Assembly (NCBI RefSeq): GCF_900087055.1
Contig: NZ_LT575468.1
Location: 3,165,773 to 3,229,772 of the forward strand
Direction: 5' to 3'
Length of the DNA stretch: 64,000 nt
From: Plesiomonas shigelloides
GTDB lineage: Bacteria; Pseudomonadota; Gammaproteobacteria; Enterobacterales; CAMTGL01
Both the position numbers and the translations under genes were made by a program. This document shows positions 1-9,543 of the stretch, one piece after another (position 1 is the first letter of the stretch; every line of letters starts with the position of its first letter). Below the pieces are notes generated by a model. It was given only the letters and a program-made list of their open reading frames with translations. It did no database searches and was not told where the DNA came from.

Positions 1-485
1 CAGGCGAAGATCGCATTCTGATCCAATCGCCACAAGTGGCGACCTATGATCTGCAACCGGAAATGAGCTCTGCCGAGCTGACCGAGAAGCTGGTCGGTGC
101 AATCGAAAGCGGTAAGTACGACACCATCATCTGTAACTACCCGAACGGCGACATGGTCGGCCACACCGGTGTGTTCGATGCAGCAGTGAAGGCCGTTGAA
201 GCGCTGGATCACTGCATCGAGCAAGTGGTGGCCGCCGTACGTAAAGTGGATGGTCAGCTGCTGATCACCGCCGACCACGGTAACGCCGAGCTGATGAAAG
301 ACCAGACTACTGGTCAGCCATTCACCGCGCACACCAACCTGCCAGTGCCACTGATTTATGTTGGCAAACCGGCTGAAGTGGTCGCCGGTGGCAAGCTGTC
401 TGACCTGGCACCAACCATGCTGACCTTGATGGGCATGGAAATTCCAGCAGAGATGACTGGCAAGCCGCTGTTTATCGTGAAATAA
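1..485 (+). CDS. gpmI: 2,3-bisphosphoglycerate-independent phosphoglycerate mutase, C-terminal part
   Basis: This is the 3' end of a gene that begins left of the window; the first whole codon is at base 3. The enzyme interconverts 3- and 2-phosphoglycerate in glycolysis using two metal ions. The visible 160 residues hold the alkaline-phosphatase-type metal site: TADHGNAE supplies an Asp and a His, and the His of HTNLPVPLI follows. The reading is close to E. coli GpmM throughout. The GTG at base 36 is internal and not a start. envC follows after only 7 bases, and the gpmI-envC-yibQ order is the same as in E. coli. Confidence 0.96.
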   Translation, partial: GEDRILIQSPQVATYDLQPEMSSAELTEKLVGAIESGKYDTIICNYPNGDMVGHTGVFDAAVKAVEALDHCIEQVVAAVRKVDGQLLITADHGNAELMKDQTTGQPFTAHTNLPVPLIYVGKPAEVVAGGKLSDLAPTMLTLMGMEIPAEMTGKPLFIVK

Positions 486-492
486 TTTTCAC

Positions 493-1718
493 ATGCTAAA
501 TACATACGGCTCACGTATCAGTCAATGGTGTACCGGTGCTCTTTGCACCGGTATGCTGCTGTGCGCGCCGTATGCCCCTGCAGCACCCCAATCGGCGCTG
601 CAGGGCGTGCAACAAGAAATTGCCCAGCAGGCCAGTAAAGTGGCCGCGCAACAAGATCAGCGCCAGCAACTGCAACAGGCGCTACGTAAGCAAGATCAGT
701 CCATCAGCTCCGCCAGCAAAGCACTGCGCCAAACCGAGCAGCGGCTGACTCGCTTAACCCGCGATCTCAAACGCCTGACTAGCTCGATCAGCGAGTTGGA
801 AAAGCAGCAGCAACAGCATCAACAGCGTTTAGCGGCCCAGTTAGATGCCGCCTATCGACAGGGTAAACAAGGCCAATTGCAGGCCATGTTGTCCTCGGAT
901 GATCCGGCCCGCGCCGAACGCATGCTGCATTACTACCGTGCCATCAATGAAGAACGCCAAGCCGTGATGAACGAGATCAGCGTGAATCAGCACGAGTTGC
1001 AGCAGCAAAAAGATGAGCTACAAGCTAAACAAAAAGAACAAGCCACGTTGCTGGGAAGTCAAAAACAGCAACAGGATAAATTGCAGCAAGCGCGCACCGA
1101 GCGGAAGAAAACCTTGAGTGCCTTAGAAGCCGACCTGCAACAAAACCAGCAAAAGCTGGCACAACTCAAACAGAACGAACAACGCCTGCGCGATCAAATC
1201 GCGCGCGCTGAGCGTGAAGCCAAAGCGCGCGCCGAACGTGAAGCGCGCGAGCTAGCACGCAAACAAGCCGCAGAAGAAAAACGTACCGGTAAACCGTATG
1301 TGCCTAACGATCGCGAGCGGGCCTTGATGGCACAAAGCGGCGGTCTTGGCCGGCCGGCAGGTCAACATATCTGGCCGGTACGCGGCAGTATCCTGCATCG
1401 TTTCGGCGATAGCCAAGAAGGCGAACTGCGCTGGAAAGGAATGGTGATCGCCGCGCCAGAAGGCAGCGAAGTACGCGCCATTGCCGACGGCAAAGTGCTC
1501 TTGGCCGACTGGCTGCAAGGCTACGGTCTGGTGATGGTGGTCGAGCACGGTAAAGGCGACATGAGCCTGTATGGTTATAACCAAACCGTGTTATTCCAGC
1601 CGGGCGATAACGTCAAAGCCGGTCAGCCGATTGCCTTAGTCGGTGACAGTGGCGGTCAGGGTAGTGCCGGTCTGTACTTTGAAATTCGCCGTCAAGGGCA
1701 AGCGGTCAACCCGCGCCC

Positions 1719-1734
<16 letters not shown>
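493..1734 (+). CDS. envC: EnvC, murein hydrolase activator with degenerate LytM domain
   Basis: EnvC is a periplasmic activator of the amidases AmiA and AmiB, recruited to the division site by FtsEX. The 413 residues comprise an N-terminal signal peptide (cleavage near residue 31), a Gln/Arg/Lys-rich coiled coil from about 35 to 270, and a C-terminal LytM/M23 domain (about 290-413). The zinc ligands of active LytM enzymes are missing: the usual HxGxD position reads WKGMVIAAP and the terminal HxH position reads LYFEIR. That degeneracy is the hallmark of EnvC, which activates rather than cuts. It is 7 bases from gpmI and its end overlaps yibQ, so the three genes probably form one operon. Confidence 0.95.
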
Positions 1735-2933
<1,199 letters not shown>

Positions 2934-2962
2934 CCGCTAGCCACACCGACACAGCGCCGAGA

Positions 2963-3430
2963 TTAGCGCACCGGAATGCAGATGCTCACATCATAACTAG
3001 CCGCCTGCGGCCCGCTGTGATGATAGAGCTCAAAGCATGGGCGCTCATCCCACTGTAACCCCGCTTGCTCCAGCTCTTGCATCAACTGTTGCCATGCTGC
3101 GCCATACTGCTCTGGCGAGGCAATCTGGCAGCGCAAGGTGGCATAACGCCCGCCCGGTAAACTGATGCGGCTAATCGCCTCACTGGGCGCGACCGCCTCT
3201 GGCTCGGCCAGCGTAATGCAGCAATCGGTACGACATTGCTCAGGTGCGGTGGTATTCGGATCGTCATGATAGATAAAAATCACTTCGCGCGTTGCGACCC
3301 CATGCTGATGCACCCATTGCATCAAATGCTGCATGGCGGCCTCGTAACCTTGACCATACGGCCCTGTCACGCGCACCCCAGCTAACTCACAGGCAGCCAA
3401 GTCTTGTAATTGCATAGATGGATTTGACAC
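2963..3430 (-). CDS. sbmC: DNA gyrase inhibitor SbmC / GyrI
   Basis: This single-domain GyrI-like protein (155 aa; E. coli SbmC is 157) protects gyrase from poisons such as microcin B17 and slows supercoiling. Recognisable stretches are the N-terminal strand AGVRVTGPY, the YHDDPN segment, the acidic pocket region and the terminal PCFELYHH strand of the AraC effector-binding fold. The start is a GTG at 3430 with AGGGAAG about six bases upstream; an ATG five codons in is the alternative. A LexA box lies about 90 bp upstream at 3520-3539, which matches the SOS control known for E. coli sbmC. Confidence 0.88.
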   Translation of the reverse strand: MSNPSMQLQDLAACELAGVRVTGPYGQGYEAAMQHLMQWVHQHGVATREVIFIYHDDPNTTAPEQCRTDCCITLAEPEAVAPSEAISRISLPGGRYATLRCQIASPEQYGAAWQQLMQELEQAGLQWDERPCFELYHHSGPQAASYDVSICIPVR

Positions 3431-3519
3431 GATGCTTCCCTCTCACCGGCTAGAGATGATCACGGCATGCCACCGTGACCGACTCAACCGGTATAGACCG
3501 CCGCTGACTAAGTCGCCAC

Positions 3520-3539
3520 AACTGTATATAAAAACAGCG
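3520..3539 (-). promoter_or_regulatory. LexA (SOS) box upstream of sbmC
   Basis: The sequence is CTG-TATATAAAAA-CAG (CTG at 3522-3524, CAG at 3535-3537), which fits the CTG-N10-CAG LexA consensus including the AT-rich TATATA core. It sits between the end of the TetR gene and the start of sbmC, both on the minus strand, so sbmC is the likely target. Confidence 0.85.
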
Positions 3540-3571
3540 ATCTCGCTAGAGAAAAATCGTGGTCGCCGGCG

Positions 3572-4222
3572 TTACTCGTGCAACTCGCGCTCGAGCTGTT
3601 CGCGGTAATGGGCACTGAGGCGTTCAATTCGCTCTTTACCCACCGGCGTCATCATCGGGCGCATCAGATTCAGCATGCTGAGCACGCCCTGATACACCAC
3701 CTGACGGGTAATCAAGGTTTGCGGGGATTGGGTACTCTGGTAGGGGATCCAGCAGGTGACAATCAGCTTCATGGTATGCACGAACTCTGGCAACGCTTCC
3801 GCCGACATATCCAGCAAACCGCTAGCGTGCATGTTGCGCATGATGGCGATCAGCTTTTGGTCAAGATCTGCCTGCGCCGCCAAGTACTGCCGCTGCAGAC
3901 GCTCATCGCGCCCTAACAAGTCGGCCAGATTGGCATAGAAGAAACGGTAGCGCCACATGGTGTAAAAGATGGCATCCAGATAGCCCATCAGCACATCCAG
4001 ACTGAGCTCAGATTGCTGTTTAGGCTGGAAGGCCAGCGCCAAATGGTCTGCATACTCGCACAAAATGGCGTGTATAATGTCTTCTTTATTGCGAAAATGA
4101 TAATACAGGTTGCCAGGGCTGATCCCCAGATGTGCAGCGATATGGTTGGTGGTTACGTTGCGCTCACCGCGTTGATTGAACAACTCCAGACTGGTCTGAA
4201 TAATACGATCACGGGTTTTCAT
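3572..4222 (-). CDS. TetR/AcrR-family transcriptional regulator
   Basis: The protein has 216 residues from ATG 4222, which has GAGGAG ten bases upstream; a longer TTG-started frame to 4243 would swallow that site. Residues 1-50 form the TetR helix-turn-helix (TRDRIIQTSLELFNQ, then TTNHIAAHLGISPGNLYYHF). The rest is an all-helical ligand domain of unknown specificity. It is divergent from hldD and upstream of sbmC. The family normally represses a neighbouring gene, so hldD or the gene itself are candidate targets. A dyad at 4259-4277 in the shared spacer could be its operator. The ligand cannot be told from the sequence. Confidence 0.88.
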   Translation of the reverse strand: MKTRDRIIQTSLELFNQRGERNVTTNHIAAHLGISPGNLYYHFRNKEDIIHAILCEYADHLALAFQPKQQSELSLDVLMGYLDAIFYTMWRYRFFYANLADLLGRDERLQRQYLAAQADLDQKLIAIMRNMHASGLLDMSAEALPEFVHTMKLIVTCWIPYQSTQSPQTLITRQVVYQGVLSMLNLMRPMMTPVGKERIERLSAHYREQLERELHE

Positions 4223-4258
4223 CTGCACAACGCTCCTCAACAAAGGCTCCAGCTTGAG

Positions 4259-4277
4259 CCGTTTGTTATGATAACGG
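4259..4277. promoter_or_regulatory. Dyad in the tetR-hldD divergent spacer, candidate TetR operator
   Basis: CCGTT at 4259-4263 is matched by AACGG at 4273-4277, and an inner GTTAT-G-ATAAC palindrome spans 4265-4275. The position between divergent genes suits autoregulation by the TetR protein. This is inference from symmetry only. Confidence 0.35.
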
Positions 4278-4329
4278 ACTCAGATCCAAGGGCAATCACT
4301 CTGTAGTGTAAACAAGAAGGATTCCATCC

Positions 4330-5277
4330 ATGATTATCGTCACTGGCGGCGCCGGCATGATCGGCAGCAACATCATTAAAGCGTTGAACGACATGGGACG
4401 CAGCGACATTCTGGTGGTCGATAACCTGAAAGACGGCACTAAATTCGTCAATCTGGTTGATCTTGATATCGCTGATTATATGGATAAAGAGGACTTCATT
4501 ACCCAGATTATGGCCGGCGATGACTTCGGCGATATCGATGCGGTATTCCACGAAGGCGCTTGCTCTGCCACCACGGAATGGGACGGCAAATATGTCATGC
4601 TCAACAACTATGAGTATTCCAAAGAGCTGCTGCATTACTGTCTGGATCGCCAGATCCCATTCCTGTATGCCTCTTCGGCAGCCACTTACGGCGGCCGTGA
4701 CCACGACTTTATCGAAGAACGCCCTTATGAAGGCGCGTTGAACGTCTACGGCTACTCCAAGCAGCTGTTCGACAACTATGTGCGTCGTTTGTGGCAAGAT
4801 GCCGAAGAACATGGCGAAACACTGTCGCAAATCACCGGTTTCCGTTACTTCAACGTTTACGGACCACGTGAAGGCCACAAAGGCAGCATGGCCAGCGTCG
4901 CGTTCCACCTCAACACTCAGATCAACAAGGGTGAAAATCCTAAGCTGTTCGCCGGTAGCGAAAACTTCAAGCGTGACTTCGTGTATGTCGGTGATGTCGC
5001 CGCCATGAACCTGTGGTTCTGGGAAGCCGGTGTGTCTGGCATTTTCAACTGCGGTACCGGCAATGCGGAATCTTTCCAAGCGGTTGCCGATGCAGTCACC
5101 GCCTACCATCAAAAAGGTCAGGTGGAATACATCCCATTCCCTGAACATTTAAAGGGCCGTTATCAAGCCTTTACCCAAGCCGACTTGACCAAAGTACGCG
5201 CGGCTGGCTATAACAAGCCATTCAAAACCGTGACCGAAGGGGTAGCGGAATATATGGCGTGGCTGAATAAGCGTTAA
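4330..5277 (+). CDS. hldD: ADP-L-glycero-D-manno-heptose-6-epimerase
   Basis: HldD (RfaD/GmhD) converts ADP-D-glycero-D-manno-heptose to the L-glycero form, the donor for the inner LPS core. The 315-residue extended SDR begins with the NADP-binding motif [11 protein letters not shown] and has the Tyr-x3-Lys catalytic pair in [10 protein letters not shown] plus the SSAATYG segment. AAGAAGG precedes ATG 4330. It opens the LPS core cluster, and its products feed waaF, waaC and waaQ downstream. A 96-bp spacer with two hairpins separates it from waaF. Confidence 0.97.
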   Translation: MIIVTGGAGMIGSNIIKALNDMGRSDILVVDNLKDGTKFVNLVDLDIADYMDKEDFITQIMAGDDFGDIDAVFHEGACSATTEWDGKYVMLNNYEYSKELLHYCLDRQIPFLYASSAATYGGRDHDFIEERPYEGALNVYGYSKQLFDNYVRRLWQDAEEHGETLSQITGFRYFNVYGPREGHKGSMASVAFHLNTQINKGENPKLFAGSENFKRDFVYVGDVAAMNLWFWEAGVSGIFNCGTGNAESFQAVADAVTAYHQKGQVEYIPFPEHLKGRYQAFTQADLTKVRAAGYNKPFKTVTEGVAEYMAWLNKR

Positions 5278-5302
5278 TTGCGGCCTGCCATGCCCGACTG
5301 CT

Positions 5303-5324
5303 GCGCACGGCAAATGTCGTGCGC
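5303..5324 (+). promoter_or_regulatory. Hairpin A in the hldD-waaF spacer
   Basis: GCGCACGGC (5303-5311) pairs with GTCGTGCGC (5316-5324) around an AAAT tetraloop: nine pairs including one G-U. It is 9 bases upstream of the terminator-like hairpin. Confidence 0.6.
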
Positions 5325-5333
5325 CATCTTCTG

Positions 5334-5365
5334 ACGAGTAACAACGGTTGCTCGTTTTATTTTTT
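5334..5365 (+). terminator. Terminator-like hairpin directly before the waaF ribosome binding site
   Basis: ACGAGTAAC (5334-5342) pairs with GTTGCTCGT (5347-5355), with one G-U pair and loop AACG. It is followed by TTTATTTTTT up to 5365. The waaF Shine-Dalgarno GAGGA starts at 5366. It has intrinsic-terminator form for the + strand and must be read through, or be preceded by a waaF promoter, for waaF to be expressed from hldD. Confidence 0.65.
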
Positions 5366-5373
5366 GAGGACAC

Positions 5374-6429
5374 ATGAAAATCCTGGTGATAGGCCCTTCG
5401 TGGGTCGGTGACATGATGATGTCACAAAGCTTATACCGTACGCTGAAAGCGCAGCATCCCGATTGTGTAATTGATGTCATGGCACCCGCTTGGTGCCGCC
5501 CGCTGCTCGAGCTGATGCCCGAGGTTCACAGCGCAATTGCAATGCCGATTGGTCATGGCCGTTTTGCCCTGACCGAGCGCCGGGCACTGGGTAAGCAGCT
5601 ACAAGCGGAGGGCTATGATCAGGCGATTGTGTTACCTAATTCGTTTAAATCCGCACTGATCCCATTTTTTGCCTCGATCCCAACCCGTACCGGTTGGCGC
5701 GGTGAAATGCGCTATGGTTTGCTCAATGATCTGCGTGTGCTGGATAAAGCCGCCTTTCCCTTGATGGTTCAGCGCTACGTTGCGTTAGCCTACGACGGGC
5801 AAATTAGCCGCGCCGAACAGCTGCCCACGCCACTGCTGTGGCCGAAACTGGTCATTGAAGATACCGAGATTGCCAACACCTGTGCGGCCTTTGATCTGAA
5901 TGATGAGCGTCAAGCCATCGGCTTTTGCCCTGGCGCTGAGTTTGGTCCGGCCAAACGCTGGCCACACTATCACTATGCAGCACTGGCCGAGGCGCTGATC
6001 CGCCAAGGCTACCAAGTACGTCTGTTTGGCTCAGCCAAAGATAAAGACGCTGGTGAGCAGATTATCACCAGCTTGCCTGCCGAGTTGCAGGAGCACTGCA
6101 TTAATTTGGCCGGTCAGACCGAACTGGCGCAAGCCGTGGCGCTGATTGCCGATTGCCAAGCGGTGGTCAGTAATGACTCCGGTTTGATGCATGTGGCCGC
6201 CGCACTCGGTCGTCCGCTGGTCGCCCTGTACGGCCCGAGCAGCCCAGACTTCACGCCGCCGCTGTCAGATAAATCAACGGTACTGCGCCTGATTAGCGGT
6301 TACCATAAGGTGCGCAAAGGGGATGCCGATGCCGGCTATCACCAGAGTCTGATTGATATTACGCCACAACAGGTATTGGATGCGCTGCAGCCGTTACTGA
6401 GTCAGGAGCAAGCGGCATGCGCGTGTTAA
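5374..6429 (+). CDS. waaF: ADP-heptose:LPS heptosyltransferase II
   Basis: WaaF adds the second L,D-heptose to the first heptose of the inner core on the cytoplasmic side of the inner membrane. The 351-residue GT9 (GT-B fold) protein opens with ILVIGPSWVGDMMMSQ and carries the donor-site segment SNDSGLMHVAAALGRPLVALYGPSSP in its C-terminal half. GAGGA precedes ATG 5374. It overlaps waaC by 13 bases, so the two are translationally coupled. The neighbours fit the enterobacterial hldD-waaF-waaC order. Confidence 0.96.
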   Translation: MKILVIGPSWVGDMMMSQSLYRTLKAQHPDCVIDVMAPAWCRPLLELMPEVHSAIAMPIGHGRFALTERRALGKQLQAEGYDQAIVLPNSFKSALIPFFASIPTRTGWRGEMRYGLLNDLRVLDKAAFPLMVQRYVALAYDGQISRAEQLPTPLLWPKLVIEDTEIANTCAAFDLNDERQAIGFCPGAEFGPAKRWPHYHYAALAEALIRQGYQVRLFGSAKDKDAGEQIITSLPAELQEHCINLAGQTELAQAVALIADCQAVVSNDSGLMHVAAALGRPLVALYGPSSPDFTPPLSDKSTVLRLISGYHKVRKGDADAGYHQSLIDITPQQVLDALQPLLSQEQAACAC

Positions 6430-7376
6430 TGGTCAAAACTTCCTCCATGGGCGATGTGATCCACACGCTACCGGCGCTCACCGATGCCAAGCGGGCAATC
6501 CCCGATTTGCAGGTGGATTGGGTCGTCGAAGAGGGCTTTGCTCAAATCCCAAGCTGGCATGTTGCCGTCGACCGCGTCATCCCGGTGGCGATCCGCCGCT
6601 GGCGCAAAAATTTGTTGAGCCCACAGACCCGTCAAGAATGGCATGCCTTTCGCCAGCAATTGCAAGCGCGAACCTATGATGTGGTGATAGACGCACAAGG
6701 GTTACTGAAAAGCGCGGCGCTAATCACCCGCTTAAGTCACGGCACCAAGCATGGCTTTGACCGTCATAGCGCGCGTGAGCCATTAGCCAGTCTGTTTTAT
6801 GACTGCAAGCACCCAGTGGCCACTCAGCAACACGCGGTCGAACGCACTCGGCAACTGGTCGCGCAAAGTTTGAACTACCCAGTGCCGACACAGCTGGGCG
6901 ATTACGCCATTGCCCGTCACTTCACCAGCACGCTACCGGCCGATGCCGGCCAATATATGGTCTTTCTGCATGCTACCACCCGTGATGATAAGCACTGGCC
7001 GGAGACACACTGGCGCGAATTGATTGATTGGGTCGGCAAAAATACGGCACTGCGTATAAAATTACCGTGGGGAGCGCCGCACGAACAAGCACGAGCAGAA
7101 CGCTTGGCCGCAGGCTTTTCCCACGTCGACGTTTTGCCCAAGCTAACCTTGGCACAAGTTGCCTCCGTACTGGCCGGTGCCAAGCAAGTGATTTCCGTCG
7201 ATACCGGTCTCAGCCATCTGACCGCCGCACTGGATATCCCGAATATCACGCTGTATGGACCAACTGATCCGGGATTGATTGGTGGGTATGGGAAGGGGCA
7301 GGAATCAGTAGTTGCCAACGATAATGATATGGATAGCATTAATGCATCCAACATTATCGATATATATATTGGATGA
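6417..7376 (+). CDS. waaC: ADP-heptose:LPS heptosyltransferase I
   Basis: WaaC transfers the first L,D-heptose to Kdo of lipid A-Kdo2. The 319-residue GT9 protein starts MRVLMVKTSSMGDVIHTLPA and has the donor motif SVDTGLSHLTAALDIP. The body matches E. coli WaaC well up to GPTDPGLIGGYGKGQ. The last 25 or so residues (rich in Asn, Asp, Ile and Ser) do not, and the DNA turns abruptly AT-rich at about 7,290. The 3' end therefore looks replaced by the incoming AT-rich cassette. The catalytic core is intact, so function is probably kept. The stop overlaps an ATG of the next gene. Confidence 0.93.
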   Translation: MRVLMVKTSSMGDVIHTLPALTDAKRAIPDLQVDWVVEEGFAQIPSWHVAVDRVIPVAIRRWRKNLLSPQTRQEWHAFRQQLQARTYDVVIDAQGLLKSAALITRLSHGTKHGFDRHSAREPLASLFYDCKHPVATQQHAVERTRQLVAQSLNYPVPTQLGDYAIARHFTSTLPADAGQYMVFLHATTRDDKHWPETHWRELIDWVGKNTALRIKLPWGAPHEQARAERLAAGFSHVDVLPKLTLAQVASVLAGAKQVISVDTGLSHLTAALDIPNITLYGPTDPGLIGGYGKGQESVVANDNDMDSINASNIIDIYIG

Positions 7377-8323
7377 ATTGCATCATGGAACAGATTATTT
7401 TATCCGTAATTATTGCCGTGCATAACACTGAAGAGTATGTTGAGCAAGCTCTAAAAAGTTTAGATCAAGCTCTGCATGGCTACAAATTAAGTTCGACAGT
7501 TGAAGCAATCATCGTTGATGATGCATCGTCTGATAACTCAGTATCAATCATCAATAACTATAAACCAGATAACTTTAAAAAAAGATTTTTCTCTGTTAAC
7601 TATAATAACGTCGGAAAAGTAAAACGTTTTGCATTTAAACAATGCCAAGGCAATTACATCACTATTTTAGATAGCGATGATGCATTTCGAAATAACGCAT
7701 TAACATTAATTACAAAAACCCTCGTCTCAAATAAATACGACATGGTAATAACACCCATTAGCGAGGTATATAATAACTTTCAGGTTGACGCAATAACACA
7801 TTTAACTCAACAAGAAAAAATCAGTCAAGATAATGCAACAAAACTATTTCTGTCGCATAAAAAAATAGAAGGACACATTGCTGGAAAGTTTATTAAACGT
7901 TCACTATTAACAGATGATTTTTTCCCTGAAACACTCTGCTATGAAGATATAATCACCATTGGCCACGCCATATCAAAATCAACCGATATTTTATTTTGCA
8001 ATAGCCACCTCTATCTTTATAGGAAAAGAACTGGCAGTATATCTAATGATAAGGGCGGTGAAAAAATTGCTATGTTATTCGATGCATTAGAAAAAATCGA
8101 AAACATTTTCTCACCTCAACTAAAGTATGCCAATATCGTTAATGCCCTATGGGTAAAATGCATATCAGATCTTGTTGCTCGAGGCAAAGGTAGACTACCT
8201 ATTCCTGAGAATGCAAAAAGAAAACTTAGCACTATAAACACTCTTAGCTTCGTTCTAGATCCCAAAGTAAGATTAAGTAGGAAAAGAATGCTACTAAAAC
8301 TTAAGGTAATGAATGTAACATGA
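7373..8323 (+). CDS. Glycosyltransferase family 2, LPS core, AT-rich
   Basis: This is a 316-residue GT-A enzyme. It starts with LSVIIAVHNTEEYVEQAL, has the nucleotide-sugar Asp pair region IIVDDASSD and the DxD-type metal motif ILDSDDAF near residue 103. Sugar and acceptor are not predictable from the sequence. Two starts are possible: ATG 7373 (ATGA overlap with waaC) and ATG 7385, which has GGATGA upstream. Codon use is far richer in A and T than in the neighbouring waa genes, as in the next gene, which points to joint horizontal acquisition. It overlaps waaL by four bases. Confidence 0.85.
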   Translation: MNCIMEQIILSVIIAVHNTEEYVEQALKSLDQALHGYKLSSTVEAIIVDDASSDNSVSIINNYKPDNFKKRFFSVNYNNVGKVKRFAFKQCQGNYITILDSDDAFRNNALTLITKTLVSNKYDMVITPISEVYNNFQVDAITHLTQQEKISQDNATKLFLSHKKIEGHIAGKFIKRSLLTDDFFPETLCYEDIITIGHAISKSTDILFCNSHLYLYRKRTGSISNDKGGEKIAMLFDALEKIENIFSPQLKYANIVNALWVKCISDLVARGKGRLPIPENAKRKLSTINTLSFVLDPKVRLSRKRMLLKLKVMNVT

Positions 8324-9543
8324 ATAAAAAAGAACTACTGCCTAATACGACAATATTATTTATTTTCGCGTCTATTTCCTTAGCGATGTTTAACATAGCA
8401 TATTCTCGTGATACTTTTTATATTGCAGGATATCTATCTATCATTTACTTTTTAACAAATATCAACAAGCAGACTATTATCAGTAATGCATTACCTCTAT
8501 CGATTTTACTCCTTGGACTTTCAAAAATAATCTGGTCAATGTACTACGAACCAAGTAGTTCCAACTTCAGTAATGTTTACAACTCTTATTTTGATGTAGG
8601 AAAAAGACTTGTCATAGCATCATTCCTTGTCTCATTTGCAATCAATACTGACAGTGTACATAAGGAAAAGCTAACGAACATCATTCGGCTAGTTATGCCA
8701 TTTGTCGCTTTAGCTATCGCTGTATACTCAGCCTATCAGTTTCATATTCTTGGCTTAGCACGCACTGAATTATCAACAAACAGAGCAACAGCAACCGCCT
8801 ATATGTTGACACCAGTTCTATTACTTAGCCTATTTTGCTGTATAAAAGAAAAACCCTCACTGAATAACATTATATTTTTAGCCTTAGTATTCGGAGCTTG
8901 CCTCTACTCAATCCTATTAACACAAACACGCGCTGCAATATTAGCCTTTACATTTATCGCATTACTCATGCTCATGTTTAAGCTAAAAAATGAAATAAGA
9001 AAAACCGTTTTGCTATCGCTTGCAACCATTATTTCAGTAGCTACCATTATAAACTATGACGGTATAGTTAAGCCACGAGCAACACAAGCGTTCACAGAGA
9101 TTATAAACTTCGACCAAACAAAAGATAATGGTTCCCTTGGCAACCGTTTTACTATGTGGATCGCAGGTGCTAAATCAACCTACTCTCATCCCCTCGGGCA
9201 ATCAGCGGAGCAACGCTATCAATCGATAGATAGACAAATTAAGGAAAATATCATCAATCCCATGATTTATCGATACGTAGATGTTCACCTGCACAATGAG
9301 ACGATTGACACAATATCTCTACAAGGAATTACCGGATTTTCAGCATTAATATTATTCTATCTATTTACAATAAAATTCAGTTTGAAAGAAAAAAACTATT
9401 TATTGCTGTCAATCAGTTTAACTATCATTCTTTATGGTCTTAGCGATGTTCTATTCTTCAGCCAAGAAGTCGCGGTTACTTATATGTCAGCACTAGCACT
9501 TGCGATCATGATCGGAAATCAACATGAAAATAGCTCACTTTGA
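8320..9543 (+). CDS. waaL: O-antigen ligase (WaaL family)
   Basis: This is a polytopic inner-membrane protein of 407 residues with about ten to twelve hydrophobic segments. Two signatures support WaaL over a polymerase: LTQTRAAILAF (the Arg-containing cytoplasmic-face motif) and the periplasmic-loop VHLHNETIDT...GITGF, where the HN pair corresponds to the catalytic His region. WaaL moves O-antigen from undecaprenyl pyrophosphate to the finished core on the periplasmic side. Its place after waaC matches Klebsiella and E. coli. It is strongly AT-rich like the preceding gene. The last 20 bases overlap the next gene. Wzy polymerase is the main alternative, but the setting argues for ligase. Confidence 0.8.
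   Translation: MNKKELLPNTTILFIFASISLAMFNIAYSRDTFYIAGYLSIIYFLTNINKQTIISNALPLSILLLGLSKIIWSMYYEPSSSNFSNVYNSYFDVGKRLVIASFLVSFAINTDSVHKEKLTNIIRLVMPFVALAIAVYSAYQFHILGLARTELSTNRATATAYMLTPVLLLSLFCCIKEKPSLNNIIFLALVFGACLYSILLTQTRAAILAFTFIALLMLMFKLKNEIRKTVLLSLATIISVATIINYDGIVKPRATQAFTEIINFDQTKDNGSLGNRFTMWIAGAKSTYSHPLGQSAEQRYQSIDRQIKENIINPMIYRYVDVHLHNETIDTISLQGITGFSALILFYLFTIKFSLKEKNYLLLSISLTIILYGLSDVLFFSQEVAVTYMSALALAIMIGNQHENSSL

Noticed and set aside
4237-5148. 303-codon minus-strand frame opposite hldD
   Set aside because: It is antisense to hldD, has no family features and no ribosome binding site. Its length follows from codon bias of hldD.
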